From: Lachnospiraceae bacterium
Lineage (GTDB): Bacteria > Bacillota > Clostridia > Lachnospirales > Lachnospiraceae
Length of the DNA: 19,321 nt
Assembly: GCA_009774585.1 (NCBI GenBank)
Contig: VSOA01000037.1
Span: forward strand, 1 to 19,321
Direction of reading: 5' to 3'
Part shown: positions 6,963-14,734 of the stretch, in pieces
Position numbering within the stretch: position 1 is the first letter of the stretch
Layout: every line of letters begins with the position of its first letter
Made by a program: the position numbers and the translations under genes
Notes under the pieces: model-generated
The model's input: only the letters and a program-made list of their open reading frames with translations
The model's database searches: none
What the model was told of the DNA's origin: nothing

Positions 6963-8024
6963 CTACCAACGCATGATTTCGCAGATTCTGGCAAAGACAG
7001 CAGAAGCCGCCTGCTCGTGAGTATAAAGACTCGGATGGAAATCGACAACGTAACCGTCTGCTTCCGTCTGCGTAGGCAGAAATAAAGAAGAGATGCGTTC
7101 ACTGCCAGATGATTGTCGGTAGCGATCGACTGCGTCTTCGATACAGGGAATCAACTCGTTATTCATTATGCCGTAAACACACAGAATATAGGCATTCGGG
7201 TTTTTGGCATGAATCAGTGTCAGGAAATCATGATAGCAGGAGGTAAAAACCGCTTGTCTGTCGGAATGATTTCTGCAGTAACTCTGGTCATTTGTACCGA
7301 GATTCAGTACTATGAGTTCCGGTTCAAAACGCCGGAAATCCCAGTCGGTCATGGTAAGAGCCGTTCCCTTATAAGTTCCTCTGGAAAAACCGGTCAGAGG
7401 ATAGTACGGGGGCACGAGTTCTGAAGTGTTGCGGATATCCGTAGTTTCATCCGTAAAACCGGAGTATACGCCGTAACCGCTGTAAGACACGATGCTGTAG
7501 TCGGCATCCAGCATTTGTGCGGTTCTATAGGCGTAGGCCTTGGTCACATCCTCCGTGGAAGTGCTGAAGGTGTGGGCCATGTCCGTATCATCCGTTCCAT
7601 AGCCGCAGGTGATGGAATCGCCGATGAATTCAACACGGTGCGTTTTGGCAGGAGCAGGAGATATCTTAGCGTTATCGTCTGCGATAAGTTCGCGGATTCC
7701 CACAATAGACATAGGCGCTTCAGAGAGCTTGAGGATACGGACTGCGCAGGTGACTGGTGTTTGTTCATCGATGATCGTATAACGCGGCTGAGAGGATTTG
7801 ACCATTTCATCCAATACACGCTTATCATCTATGTAGACGGCAATCCGGGTATGGTCTGTAGATGCGTCTATGTGGTCGTCTCCCTGCAGGCATATCTCAA
7901 GATACGTTCCTGTGTAGAGGAACTCTATGCCGCTGCCGGAGAGGCTCAACCACAGGATATCGTCTTGTGTGAGTGTACGTCCAAGGTGTTTTACGATTTT
8001 TTCGTTTAGTTTGATTGACTGCAT
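6963..8024 (-). CDS. SGNH/GDSL esterase, carbohydrate esterase family 2-like
   Basis: A 353-residue two-domain enzyme. The first ~125 residues are a beta-rich domain (FLYTGTYLEICLQGD) like the jelly-roll that precedes the catalytic domain in CE2 acetyl esterases. The catalytic part has GDSITCGYGTD with nucleophile Ser137, a glycine-rich oxyanion segment (YSGYGVYSG), LNLGTNDQ, and the Asp328/His330 pair in VDFHPS. CE2 enzymes remove acetyl groups from sugars such as xylo- or gluco-oligosaccharides. There is no signal peptide, so this one probably acts on imported oligosaccharides in the cytoplasm. The start is clear: AAGGAGA six bases upstream on the minus strand. It is divergent from degV and convergent with the glycan cluster. 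Confidence 0.87.
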   Translation of the reverse strand: MQSIKLNEKIVKHLGRTLTQDDILWLSLSGSGIEFLYTGTYLEICLQGDDHIDASTDHTRIAVYIDDKRVLDEMVKSSQPRYTIIDEQTPVTCAVRILKLSEAPMSIVGIRELIADDNAKISPAPAKTHRVEFIGDSITCGYGTDDTDMAHTFSTSTEDVTKAYAYRTAQMLDADYSIVSYSGYGVYSGFTDETTDIRNTSELVPPYYPLTGFSRGTYKGTALTMTDWDFRRFEPELIVLNLGTNDQSYCRNHSDRQAVFTSCYHDFLTLIHAKNPNAYILCVYGIMNNELIPCIEDAVDRYRQSSGSERISSLFLPTQTEADGYVVDFHPSLYTHEQAASAVFARICEIMRW

Positions 8025-8202
8025 AGTGTTTCTCCTTGCGATAATTTATATCACTATTGTACACAAATTTTTTTAAGATTACTATCCGAAATGGCGATTT
8101 TATGATAGACTGAGATGGATGCTTGCGATTTGGGAGGATCTATCTGCAAGGTATGAATAGAAAATACAATTAATAATATAATTATATAAAGAGGCGGGTA
8201 CG

Positions 8203-9072
8203 ATGCGAGAGTTTGTAATCACAACAGATAGTAATTGCGACATGGATCTGACCTATCTGGCGGAACATGAAGTGGGCGTTATTCCTCATTATTATACGGT
8301 GGATGACGAGATGTATGGTAATGGTGCAGAACTGACGGTCAGAGAATTTTATGACGCTATGCGTGAAGGCAGGAAAGCGGCGACAATGGCGAGCAATCCT
8401 GAAGTGATCAGGACGCGGTTTGAGGAGTATGCGAAACAGGGTAAAGATATTCTGCACATCAGTTTTTCTTCCGCCCTCAGCAGCGCATATGAGAATATTG
8501 TCGGCGGCGCCAGAGAGACTATGGATAAATATCCGGGGATGAAGATTATCGTTATCGATACGCTTTCGGCTTCTTTGGGAGAGGGTATTATTATCCGTAA
8601 AGCGATAGAATTGAAAGAAGAAGGCAAAACGATAGAAGAAGCGGCAACGTGGGCGCGTGAGAACTGTCCGCACCTGAATATTCAGTTTACGGTAGACGAT
8701 TTGAACTTCCTTTATCGCGGCGGTCGTTTGTCAAGATCGTCCGCAATTCTCGGTACGGTAATTAACATCAAACCTATTCTTTATTTTGACAAGGAAGGCA
8801 AGCTGGTAGCGTTCGATAAAGTGAGAGGGCGTAAAAAATCGCTTATGACATTGGTCGATAATATGGAGACGAGACTTGGTGAATACAAGGATAAACAAGT
8901 TTTTATCGGCATTGTTCACGGAGACTGTGAGATGGATGCGAGATATGTTGCGAACCAGATTACGGAACGGTTTGGTTACACGGATATAATCATCAGACCA
9001 ATCGGACCAAGTATCGGAGCGCATTCGGGTCCGGGCGCTGTGGGATTGATTTTTTTGGGAGATGAGAAATAG
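8203..9072 (+). CDS. DegV family fatty-acid-binding protein
   Basis: A 289-residue DegV protein, about the family's usual length. It has the N-terminal strand FVITTDSNCDMD, the substrate-site loop TMASNP, the SFSSALSSAYEN segment, the conserved LNFLYRGGRLS motif, and the C-terminal IGPSIGAHSGPGAVG. Such proteins bind a fatty acid; some act as FakB, presenting it to fatty-acid kinase FakA. No FakA gene is in the window, so the FakB role is not established here. The ribosome site is GAGGCGGG ahead of the ATG. It is followed after only 3 bases by the amylosucrase gene, so the two are very likely co-transcribed and translationally coupled. The 178-base upstream region is AT-rich, but I find no convincing promoter in it. 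Confidence 0.93.
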   Translation: MREFVITTDSNCDMDLTYLAEHEVGVIPHYYTVDDEMYGNGAELTVREFYDAMREGRKAATMASNPEVIRTRFEEYAKQGKDILHISFSSALSSAYENIVGGARETMDKYPGMKIIVIDTLSASLGEGIIIRKAIELKEEGKTIEEAATWARENCPHLNIQFTVDDLNFLYRGGRLSRSSAILGTVINIKPILYFDKEGKLVAFDKVRGRKKSLMTLVDNMETRLGEYKDKQVFIGIVHGDCEMDARYVANQITERFGYTDIIIRPIGPSIGAHSGPGAVGLIFLGDEK

Positions 9073-9075
9073 ATT

Positions 9076-10938
9076 ATGAGAACGAAGAAAACAGTGGTAA
9101 ATAAGCAGAATGATGAGATTTTCAGACAGAGGCTTGAGAAGCAGCATGACGAGCTTCGCTGGCTTTATATGGAACTGTATGATAACGGTTCTATGTTTGC
9201 GGAATTGTGCGACAGGATGCGGCAGTTCTTTTTAGAAAGGAATGAGGAATTGAAAGCCCGTGATTTGATGCGGGAGAAAGACAGGGAATGGTATAAACAG
9301 AATGATATGCTTGGCATGATGTTCTATATTGATAATTTTGCCGGAAATATGAAAGGTGTGGAATCCAAATTGGATTACATCGAGAAGTGTAACGTCAATT
9401 ATATTCACCTTATGCCATTTCTCGATACGCCCAAAGGGCGCTCAGACGGAGGGTATGCCGTCTCGGATTTCCGCAAGGTCCAGCCGAAGTTAGGAACGAT
9501 GAAAGATCTGGATAGTTTGACGGCGTCCTGCCATAAGAAGGATATTAATGTATGCATGGATTTTGTCATGAACCATACGTCGGAGGAACATGAGTGGGCG
9601 AGAAAGGCGCGTCAGGGAGACGGCGAGTATATGAGCCGGTACTTTTTCTTTGACACTGCCGAGGAGACTGCCATGTATGAAAGGACTGTGCCGCAGGTAT
9701 TTCCGACTACGGCGCCGGGAAACTTTACATGGCTTGAGGATACGGGCAAATATGTGATGACTTCTTTCTACCCGTATCAGTGGGATCTGAACTATAAAAA
9801 TCCGCGCGTCTTTAATGAAATGATGTATAATTTCCTTTATCTGGCAAATAGGGGAATTGATATTATCCGTATCGACGCGGTGCCTTATATCTGGAAGGAA
9901 TTAAATACTTCCTGCCGAAATCTTAAGCAGGTACATACGATCGTTCGCATGATGCGTATCATAAGTGAGATTATCTGCCCGGGAATCCTTTTGCTGGGAG
10001 AAGTAGTTATGGAACCGGAGAAAGTGACGCCATATTTCGGTACGGTGGAAAAACCGGAGTGTCATATGCTGTACAATGTCACAACGATGGCAACGACTTG
10101 GCATACGGTTGCAACGAGAGACGTGAGACTGCTGAAGCGGCAGCTCGATGTTGTTAATGCATTGCCCAAGGATTATGTATTTCTGAATTATCTGCGCTGC
10201 CATGATGATATCGGATGGGGACTCGATTACGGTACGCTGCAGAAAGAAGGATTTGAAGAGAGAAGTCATAAACAGTATCTGAACGATTATTTCCAAGGAT
10301 ACGCCGGAGACAGTAACAGCCGGGGAGAACTATATAATGCCGATCCGGTTACCGGCGACGCCAGATTCTGCGGAACCACTGCTTCTATGTGTGGCGTTGA
10401 GAAGGCAGCCTTTGAGCGGAATGAAGAAGCCATGGACAGGGCAATCTGCTTTGACATGATGCTCCATGCATATATGTTCATGCAGTCAGGTATTCCCGTA
10501 TTGTATAGTGGAGATGAAATAGGGCAGCTCAACGATTATACCTATAAAGAAGATCCGGACAAAGCGGCGGATTCACGCTATATACACCGTGGGGCGATGG
10601 ACTGGAAGCTGGCAGAGAATATTCAGGATATAAATACCGTGCAAGGAAGGATTTTCCAAGGATTGAAACAGTTAGAGGAGATTCGAAAGACACAGAAAGC
10701 GTTTGTTTCGGATGCGGACGCATGGACGATAGAGACAGGCGATCAATCGGTATTGTGCATCGCAAGATATTATGACGGCGACAAAATAATCGGCGTATTC
10801 AATTTCAGCGAATATGGTAAGACAATACAGATAGAAGAAAACGGGGACGACTATACCGATTTGATAGCGGGAAAGAAAGTCAGACTGAATGACGTCAGAA
10901 TACCCGCTTACGGATTCTATTATTACAAAAAAATATAA
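9076..10938 (+). CDS. Amylosucrase (GH13 subfamily 4)
   Basis: A 620-residue alpha-amylase-superfamily enzyme that closely follows Neisseria amylosucrase as remembered. An N-terminal helical region (1-~75) leads to MMFYIDNFAGNMKGV, then RSDGGYAVSDFR, DFVMNHTSEEHEWA, and the catalytic triad: nucleophile Asp267 (IDAVPYIWKEL), acid/base Glu309 (LLLGEVVM) and Asp377 (CHDDIGW). The Asp267-Glu309 spacing of 42 equals that of the Neisseria enzyme. ADSRYIHRG supplies the arginine that pairs with the SDGG aspartate in the active-site pocket. Amylosucrase splits sucrose and adds the glucose to an alpha-1,4-glucan, releasing fructose. There is no signal peptide, so it is cytoplasmic. Where the Neisseria enzyme has TLREIFP this one has TVPQVFP. 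No dedicated strong ribosome site is present; translation probably couples to degV. Confidence 0.92.
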   Translation: MRTKKTVVNKQNDEIFRQRLEKQHDELRWLYMELYDNGSMFAELCDRMRQFFLERNEELKARDLMREKDREWYKQNDMLGMMFYIDNFAGNMKGVESKLDYIEKCNVNYIHLMPFLDTPKGRSDGGYAVSDFRKVQPKLGTMKDLDSLTASCHKKDINVCMDFVMNHTSEEHEWARKARQGDGEYMSRYFFFDTAEETAMYERTVPQVFPTTAPGNFTWLEDTGKYVMTSFYPYQWDLNYKNPRVFNEMMYNFLYLANRGIDIIRIDAVPYIWKELNTSCRNLKQVHTIVRMMRIISEIICPGILLLGEVVMEPEKVTPYFGTVEKPECHMLYNVTTMATTWHTVATRDVRLLKRQLDVVNALPKDYVFLNYLRCHDDIGWGLDYGTLQKEGFEERSHKQYLNDYFQGYAGDSNSRGELYNADPVTGDARFCGTTASMCGVEKAAFERNEEAMDRAICFDMMLHAYMFMQSGIPVLYSGDEIGQLNDYTYKEDPDKAADSRYIHRGAMDWKLAENIQDINTVQGRIFQGLKQLEEIRKTQKAFVSDADAWTIETGDQSVLCIARYYDGDKIIGVFNFSEYGKTIQIEENGDDYTDLIAGKKVRLNDVRIPAYGFYYYKKI

Positions 10939-10962
10939 AAGCCGTAAGCAGAGAAATAAAAG

Positions 10963-10997
10963 AGGGCTATGCCATTTTATATTGATGGCATAGCCCT
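10963..10997. terminator. Bidirectional hairpin terminator
   Basis: A perfect 13-bp stem (AGGGCTATGCCAT at 10963-10975 with its complement at 10985-10997) and a 9-base loop. Read on the minus strand it is followed by CTTTTATTTCT, a good U-rich tail for the membrane gene ending at 11028. Read on the plus strand the tail is only GTTCTTAT, so it may end amylosucrase transcription less efficiently. Confidence 0.85.
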
Positions 10998-11027
10998 GTT
11001 CTTATGTCGTATATTATTTTATACCGG

Positions 11028-12215
11028 TTACGGCATCGGAGTAAAGTCATTATTCTGCGGAGACGCTTGCCCGAATTCGCTATTCTGCGTCTGCCCGAAG
11101 CCATCACCTTGCAGAGGTATCTGTCCGAATGCGTCCGTCTGCGCCTGTGCGTAACGCAGTGCTAAGAAGGCGCCCCGGTCACGATGGTACAGATCCCGGA
11201 GTTCTTCGGAAAATCCTACGACCATATGCGGGAAATTATTCGCGTAGTATTCGAGGATTCTGTCTTTGTCTTTTTTCTTGATATCGAAACTGTCCGCCAC
11301 CTTGCCGTCGCCGTTTACCGGATAAAGCACGAGGCTGTAATTGCTGCCGGTATAGAGACCGTTCGTGTAATTCTTTGTGCGATGCTGATATAACCAGGCG
11401 ATGTTGTTATTCAGATACGCGCGGGGCGATGTTGAGGCAGTGTTGTATGTAAAGAGACGACCGATACGAATACCCTTACCGAATGTACAGGCATTCTCAT
11501 AATCTGAGACAATCTGTCCTTCCGCATAAGCGCCAAGCTGTGCAAAATCTTTCTTGATATCTTTGAGGTAGAGGCCGAGGCACGCTTTGATGAAAGCCCA
11601 GACGCCGATTAAGAAAATGATGATGCCGACGCCGCACATAAGATAGAGGCGGAGCGGACTGATATCGTCGGCAAATCTATCGTCTACCAGAACATATTCA
11701 ACAACGCAGTCCTCAATTTCGTCATCGGTAAACTCCATATCCCGGAACCATTCTTTAAAATATTTTGATTCTTCATAATCCATAAGGCGCACGTTACCTT
11801 TGACGAGGACGGTGTTGTCCAAAGAAATTTCTTCGTTTCCCATGAGATACTCCCATGTGTCGTCACAGATGCGGTCCAGATCGGGTGCTTTACTTTCCTT
11901 GACACGCACGCCGATATATTTCTCCCATTCCTCACCGTAAGGAATGATATAATATTCATAAATTTGTCCATCACTGGATTCATATTCGGCAAAGCAGTCA
12001 TATACAGCGGAAATTTCACTGCTTGCAATGGTATTATATAACCGGGTTGAAGGAATATCATCCAAATTTATGCCGCCGAAAAACATGCTGAATAATTGTG
12101 GCACTGCAGCGCCGTTAATAAGGAATAAAATGACGGCGGCGATTGTCAGAATAATTGTGACAGGCAGTACATTTTTGATAGATTTCTTTTTGAACTGTTT
12201 TAATAGGTCTTCCAT
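11028..12215 (-). CDS. Two-helix membrane protein of unknown function with FGQ-rich tail
   Basis: I do not recognise a named family for this 395-residue protein. It has a basic N-terminus (KQFKKKSIK), a helix at ~16-36, an acidic ~150-residue domain with many Tyr/Glu/Asp, a second helix at ~189-212, then a cytoplasmic part with SYSLVLYP-type strands and a region around 330-360 rich in charged residues. With both ends probably inside, the 40-188 domain would face outwards. The last ~35 residues are low complexity with three imperfect FGQ units (AFGQIPLQG, GFGQTQN, EFGQASPQN). The start is well supported by AGGGGG five bases upstream. It lies 84 bases downstream of another membrane-protein gene on the same strand, with a probable promoter in the gap. 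Any function would be a guess. Confidence 0.75.
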   Translation of the reverse strand: MEDLLKQFKKKSIKNVLPVTIILTIAAVILFLINGAAVPQLFSMFFGGINLDDIPSTRLYNTIASSEISAVYDCFAEYESSDGQIYEYYIIPYGEEWEKYIGVRVKESKAPDLDRICDDTWEYLMGNEEISLDNTVLVKGNVRLMDYEESKYFKEWFRDMEFTDDEIEDCVVEYVLVDDRFADDISPLRLYLMCGVGIIIFLIGVWAFIKACLGLYLKDIKKDFAQLGAYAEGQIVSDYENACTFGKGIRIGRLFTYNTASTSPRAYLNNNIAWLYQHRTKNYTNGLYTGSNYSLVLYPVNGDGKVADSFDIKKKDKDRILEYYANNFPHMVVGFSEELRDLYHRDRGAFLALRYAQAQTDAFGQIPLQGDGFGQTQNSEFGQASPQNNDFTPMP

Positions 12216-12246
12216 GTAATCCCCCTCTTCATGTGTAGATACATAT

Positions 12247-12292
12247 ATTATAGTACATTAAACATTCTATAGGAGATAAGAGGGATTGTCCA
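12247..12292 (-). promoter_or_regulatory. Probable sigma-A promoter for the 395-residue membrane protein gene
   Basis: On the minus strand TGGACA (12287-12292) is followed after 17 bases by TAGAAT (12264-12269). A second -10 candidate, TATAAT (12247-12252), lies closer to the gene but lacks a good -35. Either would give a leader of about 25-45 bases. Confidence 0.45.
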
Positions 12293-12299
12293 TTATTTT

Positions 12300-12968
12300 T
12301 TACAGAAGGAACTCTTGCAGCAGCAATTCCAGTTCTTCCATTTCAGTACCTGAAAAAGCGGCGAAAGTATCTTGAACGGCAGATGTCTCGAGAGACGGAT
12401 TTTCATTACTTTCTTTTGTGTCCGGATTAACTAACTTCATGTCTAACTCGGTCTGCTCCAGACGATTTGCCAAATGGTTTTCCAGATAATCCACCAAGTT
12501 GATTCGCAGTATGTTGATTTTGCCGGGAACGTCAATCAGCGAGGAGACTGCAAAATAGCAGTATAGACCGAGAAAGCTGATAACATAAAAAGGCGCGATG
12601 CTTAGGAAAGTTTCATTATGTATAATGCTTAAGCATGCGCCGATTCCGGCGACCAGAACCGCGAGAAGCATGAGTTGTCCTGACAGATGCTTTATCATGG
12701 ATAAAGGAACAATGCCGAATTTCATATGACTGATAAACCTGTCCACAAAAACGGTAACATTAGAAACTCGTTCGTTGATTTTACAGCAGCCGGAAAATTT
12801 GAGTTTAAGCTGCTGCAAAGATTTGTTGCCGGTGGTGGACATATGTTCCGTTTCCCAGATCAGGCGATGGTAAATCACTCCCATTACAATCTGGCATATG
12901 ATACTAGCAAACAGCAATGCCAGAATCGCGACCATGAAGTTTCTATGCTCAAAAAAAATTGTAAACAT
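12300..12968 (-). CDS. Membrane protein of unknown function with three predicted helices
   Basis: A 222-residue protein I cannot assign. Hydrophobic segments lie at ~11-33, ~97-116 and ~121-144. Between the first two is a ~60-residue soluble loop with adjacent cysteines (SGCCKINERV, 59-68) and a VFVDRF segment. After the third helix come an amphipathic stretch (LVDYLENHLANRLEQTE) and an acidic leucine-rich end (EMEELELLLQEFLL) that could form a coiled coil. The minus-strand start has GGGAGGG about 11 bases upstream, a slightly long spacing. No terminator separates it from the next membrane gene on this strand. The two may be partly co-transcribed and functionally linked, which is inference from proximity. 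Confidence 0.7.
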   Translation of the reverse strand: MFTIFFEHRNFMVAILALLFASIICQIVMGVIYHRLIWETEHMSTTGNKSLQQLKLKFSGCCKINERVSNVTVFVDRFISHMKFGIVPLSMIKHLSGQLMLLAVLVAGIGACLSIIHNETFLSIAPFYVISFLGLYCYFAVSSLIDVPGKINILRINLVDYLENHLANRLEQTELDMKLVNPDTKESNENPSLETSAVQDTFAAFSGTEMEELELLLQEFLL

Positions 12969-13014
12969 GATTCGTCATACCCTCCCTAGATACGATAAAA
13001 TAATCCGCATACCT

Positions 13015-13043
13015 ATATTATATTTGAAAAGCTGTAATGTAAA
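13015..13043 (-). promoter_or_regulatory. Probable sigma-A promoter for the 222-residue membrane protein gene
   Basis: On the minus strand TTTACA (13038-13043) is followed after 17 bases by TAATAT (13015-13020). An overlapping TATAAT two bases earlier would give a spacer of 15. The predicted start of transcription is about 40 bases before the gene. Confidence 0.45.
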
Positions 13044-13112
13044 AGCCGTAAGGCGTCGTTAAATTAATCTGTTTTACGGTATATTTCAACGCTGTATTGC
13101 CGCCCGGCATAC

Positions 13113-13141
13113 TGGAAATGAATAGAAAAATGTGTTATAAT
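13113..13141 (+). promoter_or_regulatory. Probable sigma-A promoter for the TSCPD-murG unit
   Basis: TGGAAA (13113-13118), 17 bases, then a perfect TATAAT (13136-13141). Transcription would begin near 13148 and give a leader of ~175 bases. Confidence 0.55.
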
Positions 13142-13142
13142 A

Positions 13143-13166
13143 AACGCAAGCCCGGCGGCTTGCGTT
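13143..13166 (+). other. Hairpin at the predicted 5' end of the TSCPD-murG transcript
   Basis: A perfect 9-bp stem AACGCAAGC/GCTTGCGTT with a GC-rich 6-base loop, overlapping the predicted transcription start. It has no following T run, so it is not an intrinsic terminator for the plus strand. It could be an operator or a 5' stabilising stem. Confidence 0.5.
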
Positions 13167-13170
13167 ACAA

Positions 13171-13187
13171 GAATTACACAGTAATTC
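13171..13187 (+). other. Small leader hairpin with an alternative pairing partner
   Basis: GAATTAC/GTAATTC with a 3-base loop. The right arm (TAATTCCT, 13182-13189) is also fully complementary to AGGAATTA at 13275-13282, so two exclusive structures are possible. Confidence 0.35.
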
Positions 13188-13321
13188 CTGCCTAAATGAT
13201 TTACATCTGTGGCATTTACCGATGTGGTACAATGAGCGCAGTTAAAAGCATCTTGCGTCTGGCAATGTGTAAAAAGGAATTATCCGGGGAAAATATTAAT
13301 TGTAAACTGGAGGGAATACAA

Positions 13322-13564
13322 ATGGTTTATCATCCGAAAGGGGTATGTTCTAAAGCGATCGACTTGGAAGTAGAGGACGGTGTGATCAAGTCCGTAGAAT
13401 TTACGGGAGGATGTAACGGAAATCTGCAGGGAATATCCAGATTGGTTTCAGGGATGAAGATTGAGGAAGCAATCGGAAAGTTGAGAGGCATTAAATGCGG
13501 GTTTAAGAATACTTCCTGCCCCGATCAACTGGCATGTGCTTTACAGGAAATCTTAGACAATTAG
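13322..13564 (+). CDS. Small TSCPD-domain protein (TIGR03905-like)
   Basis: An 80-residue protein containing the TSCPD signature near its end (KNTSCPDQLA, 62-71). Its four cysteines (9, 31 in TGGCNGN, 59 and 66) are arranged as in the zinc-binding C-terminal module of adenosylcobalamin-dependent ribonucleotide reductases. It is a free-standing version of that domain, a small uncharacterised family common in Clostridia. Zinc binding is likely from the family; the cellular role is unknown. The ATG at 13322 is chosen because GGAGGG lies seven bases upstream and the family begins at this point (MVYHPKGVCS). A longer reading from 13196 is rejected. It precedes murG by 15 bases and is probably co-transcribed with it. 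Confidence 0.88.
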   Translation: MVYHPKGVCSKAIDLEVEDGVIKSVEFTGGCNGNLQGISRLVSGMKIEEAIGKLRGIKCGFKNTSCPDQLACALQEILDN

Positions 13565-13579
13565 GAGGTTTCTTTAATA

Positions 13580-14653
13580 ATGAGTAAGAAAATTGTACTT
13601 ACCGGCGGCGGAACTGCCGGACATGTAACGCCTAATATGGCGCTTATTCCGAAGCTGCGCGAACTTCAGTACGAGATAGCCTATATGGGGTCGTATGATG
13701 GTATTGAGAAGAAGCTGATGGAAGATTTTAATATTCCGTATTTCGGTATTGCAACGGGCAAATTCAGAAGATATTTTGACCCGAAAAATTTTTCCGATCC
13801 GTTCCGGGTATTAAAGGGAATGAGGGAAGCGAGAAAGTATCTTAAAGAAATTAAACCGGACGTAGTTTTTTCCAAGGGAGGGTTTGTCAGCGTACCGGTG
13901 GTCCGCGCTGCTTACTCTTTAGGCATTCCGTGTATCATACATGAGTCCGATATGACGCCGGGGCTTGCTAACAAACTCTGTATTCCGGTGGCAAGGAAAG
14001 TCTGCTGTAATTTCCCGGAGACCTTTAGTATGCTGCCGACAAGTAAAGCCGTGCTGACCGGTTCTCCAATCAGGAAAGAGCTTGCCATGGGCAGTAAAGA
14101 AGCCGGATACAGACTGTGCGGCTTCGATGCTTCCAAGCCGATTATCATGGTCGTGGGAGGAAGTCTCGGATCGGCGGCGATCAATCAGGCGGTAAGAGAC
14201 GTGCTTCCGGAACTTCTGAAAGATTTTCAGGTAGTGCATCTTTGCGGAAAGGAAAAGATGGATAATCTTCTTCTTACCACATCAGGATATAAGCAGTTTG
14301 AATATGTCCGGTCTGAGATGAAAGATCTCTTTGCCATGGCTGATCTGGTGATTTCCAGAGCAGGAGCGAATGCAATCAGCGAGCTGCTCGCTTTAAAGAA
14401 GCCAAATATTCTGATTCCGCTGCCGATGGGAAGCAGCAGGGGAGACCAGATTATGAATGCAAAATCCTTTGAATCACAGGGATTCAGTATAGTGATAGAT
14501 GAGGATGATTTAACCAACAAATTACTTTTGGAAAAGATTCAAGAGTTATATTTTAACAGATTTACTTATATTGACGCGATGAGTAAAAGCAACCAGAGGG
14601 ATGCGATCGGAACGATTATCGGATTGATTGAGGACGCAGTCAATAATAAGTAA
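13580..14653 (+). CDS. murG: UDP-N-acetylglucosamine--N-acetylmuramyl-(pentapeptide) pyrophosphoryl-undecaprenol GlcNAc transferase
   Basis: MurG adds GlcNAc to lipid I to form lipid II on the inner face of the membrane. The 357-residue GT-B (GT28) enzyme shows the N-terminal loop [11 protein letters not shown] (acceptor side), [24 protein letters not shown] and a hydrophobic patch for membrane contact around MALIPKL. The C-terminal UDP-GlcNAc half has [25 protein letters not shown] and [14 protein letters not shown], which fits the Firmicute-type variant with RGDQ where the E. coli enzyme has DRQ-like sequence. The ribosome site AGGAGGT (13562-13568) overlaps the stop of the TSCPD gene, implying translational coupling. 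It stands outside any visible division-cell-wall (dcw) cluster: none of the usual mur/fts neighbours is present. Confidence 0.94.
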   Translation: MSKKIVLTGGGTAGHVTPNMALIPKLRELQYEIAYMGSYDGIEKKLMEDFNIPYFGIATGKFRRYFDPKNFSDPFRVLKGMREARKYLKEIKPDVVFSKGGFVSVPVVRAAYSLGIPCIIHESDMTPGLANKLCIPVARKVCCNFPETFSMLPTSKAVLTGSPIRKELAMGSKEAGYRLCGFDASKPIIMVVGGSLGSAAINQAVRDVLPELLKDFQVVHLCGKEKMDNLLLTTSGYKQFEYVRSEMKDLFAMADLVISRAGANAISELLALKKPNILIPLPMGSSRGDQIMNAKSFESQGFSIVIDEDDLTNKLLLEKIQELYFNRFTYIDAMSKSNQRDAIGTIIGLIEDAVNNK

Positions 14654-14670
14654 GACGACTTGGAAAAATC

Positions 14671-14699
14671 TTGAAAAACCGTGTATGCAATGCTACACT
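14671..14699 (+). promoter_or_regulatory. Probable sigma-A promoter for pgi
   Basis: TTGAAA (14671-14676), 17 bases, then TACACT (14694-14699). Transcription would begin near 14706, just inside a small CTACAC/GTGTAG hairpin (14693-14708). Confidence 0.5.
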
Positions 14700-14734
14700 T
14701 ATGTGTAGTGCAGATAGAAAAACAGGTGAACTGG

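Larger units (their letters stand above)
12969..13321. other. 353-base divergent intergenic region with two promoters and a structured leader
   Basis: This gap separates the minus-strand membrane gene from the TSCPD gene. From left to right it holds the minus-strand ribosome site and promoter (to 13043), an inverted pair CCGTAA/TTACGG (13046-13051, 13074-13079), a plus-strand promoter (13113-13141), two small hairpins (13143-13166, 13171-13187), and about 130 bases of leader before the GGAGGG site at 13315. An in-frame extension of the TSCPD protein to 13196 has no ribosome site and no family similarity, so I treat this stretch as untranslated. Confidence 0.6.

Noticed and set aside
7515..8009. 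164-codon plus-strand frame inside the CE2 esterase gene
   Set aside because: It is antisense to an esterase with all catalytic motifs and has no domain of its own.
8025..8202. Possible promoters in the AT-rich gap between the CE2 gene and degV
   Set aside because: Several TATAAT-like boxes exist on both strands, but none has an acceptable -35 at 16-18 bases.
10936..10948. 13-base sequence TAAAAGCCGTAAG repeated at 13040-13052
   Set aside because: An exact 13-mer shared once within 19 kb is expected by chance, and neither context suggests an attachment site.
10969..11154. Cysteine-rich 61-codon plus-strand frame
   Set aside because: It starts inside the terminator hairpin and runs antisense to the FGQ-repeat tail; the cysteines come from the repeat.
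13196..13321. N-terminal extension of the TSCPD protein
   Set aside because: It has no ribosome site at 13196 or the internal ATG, lacks family similarity, and covers the structured leader.
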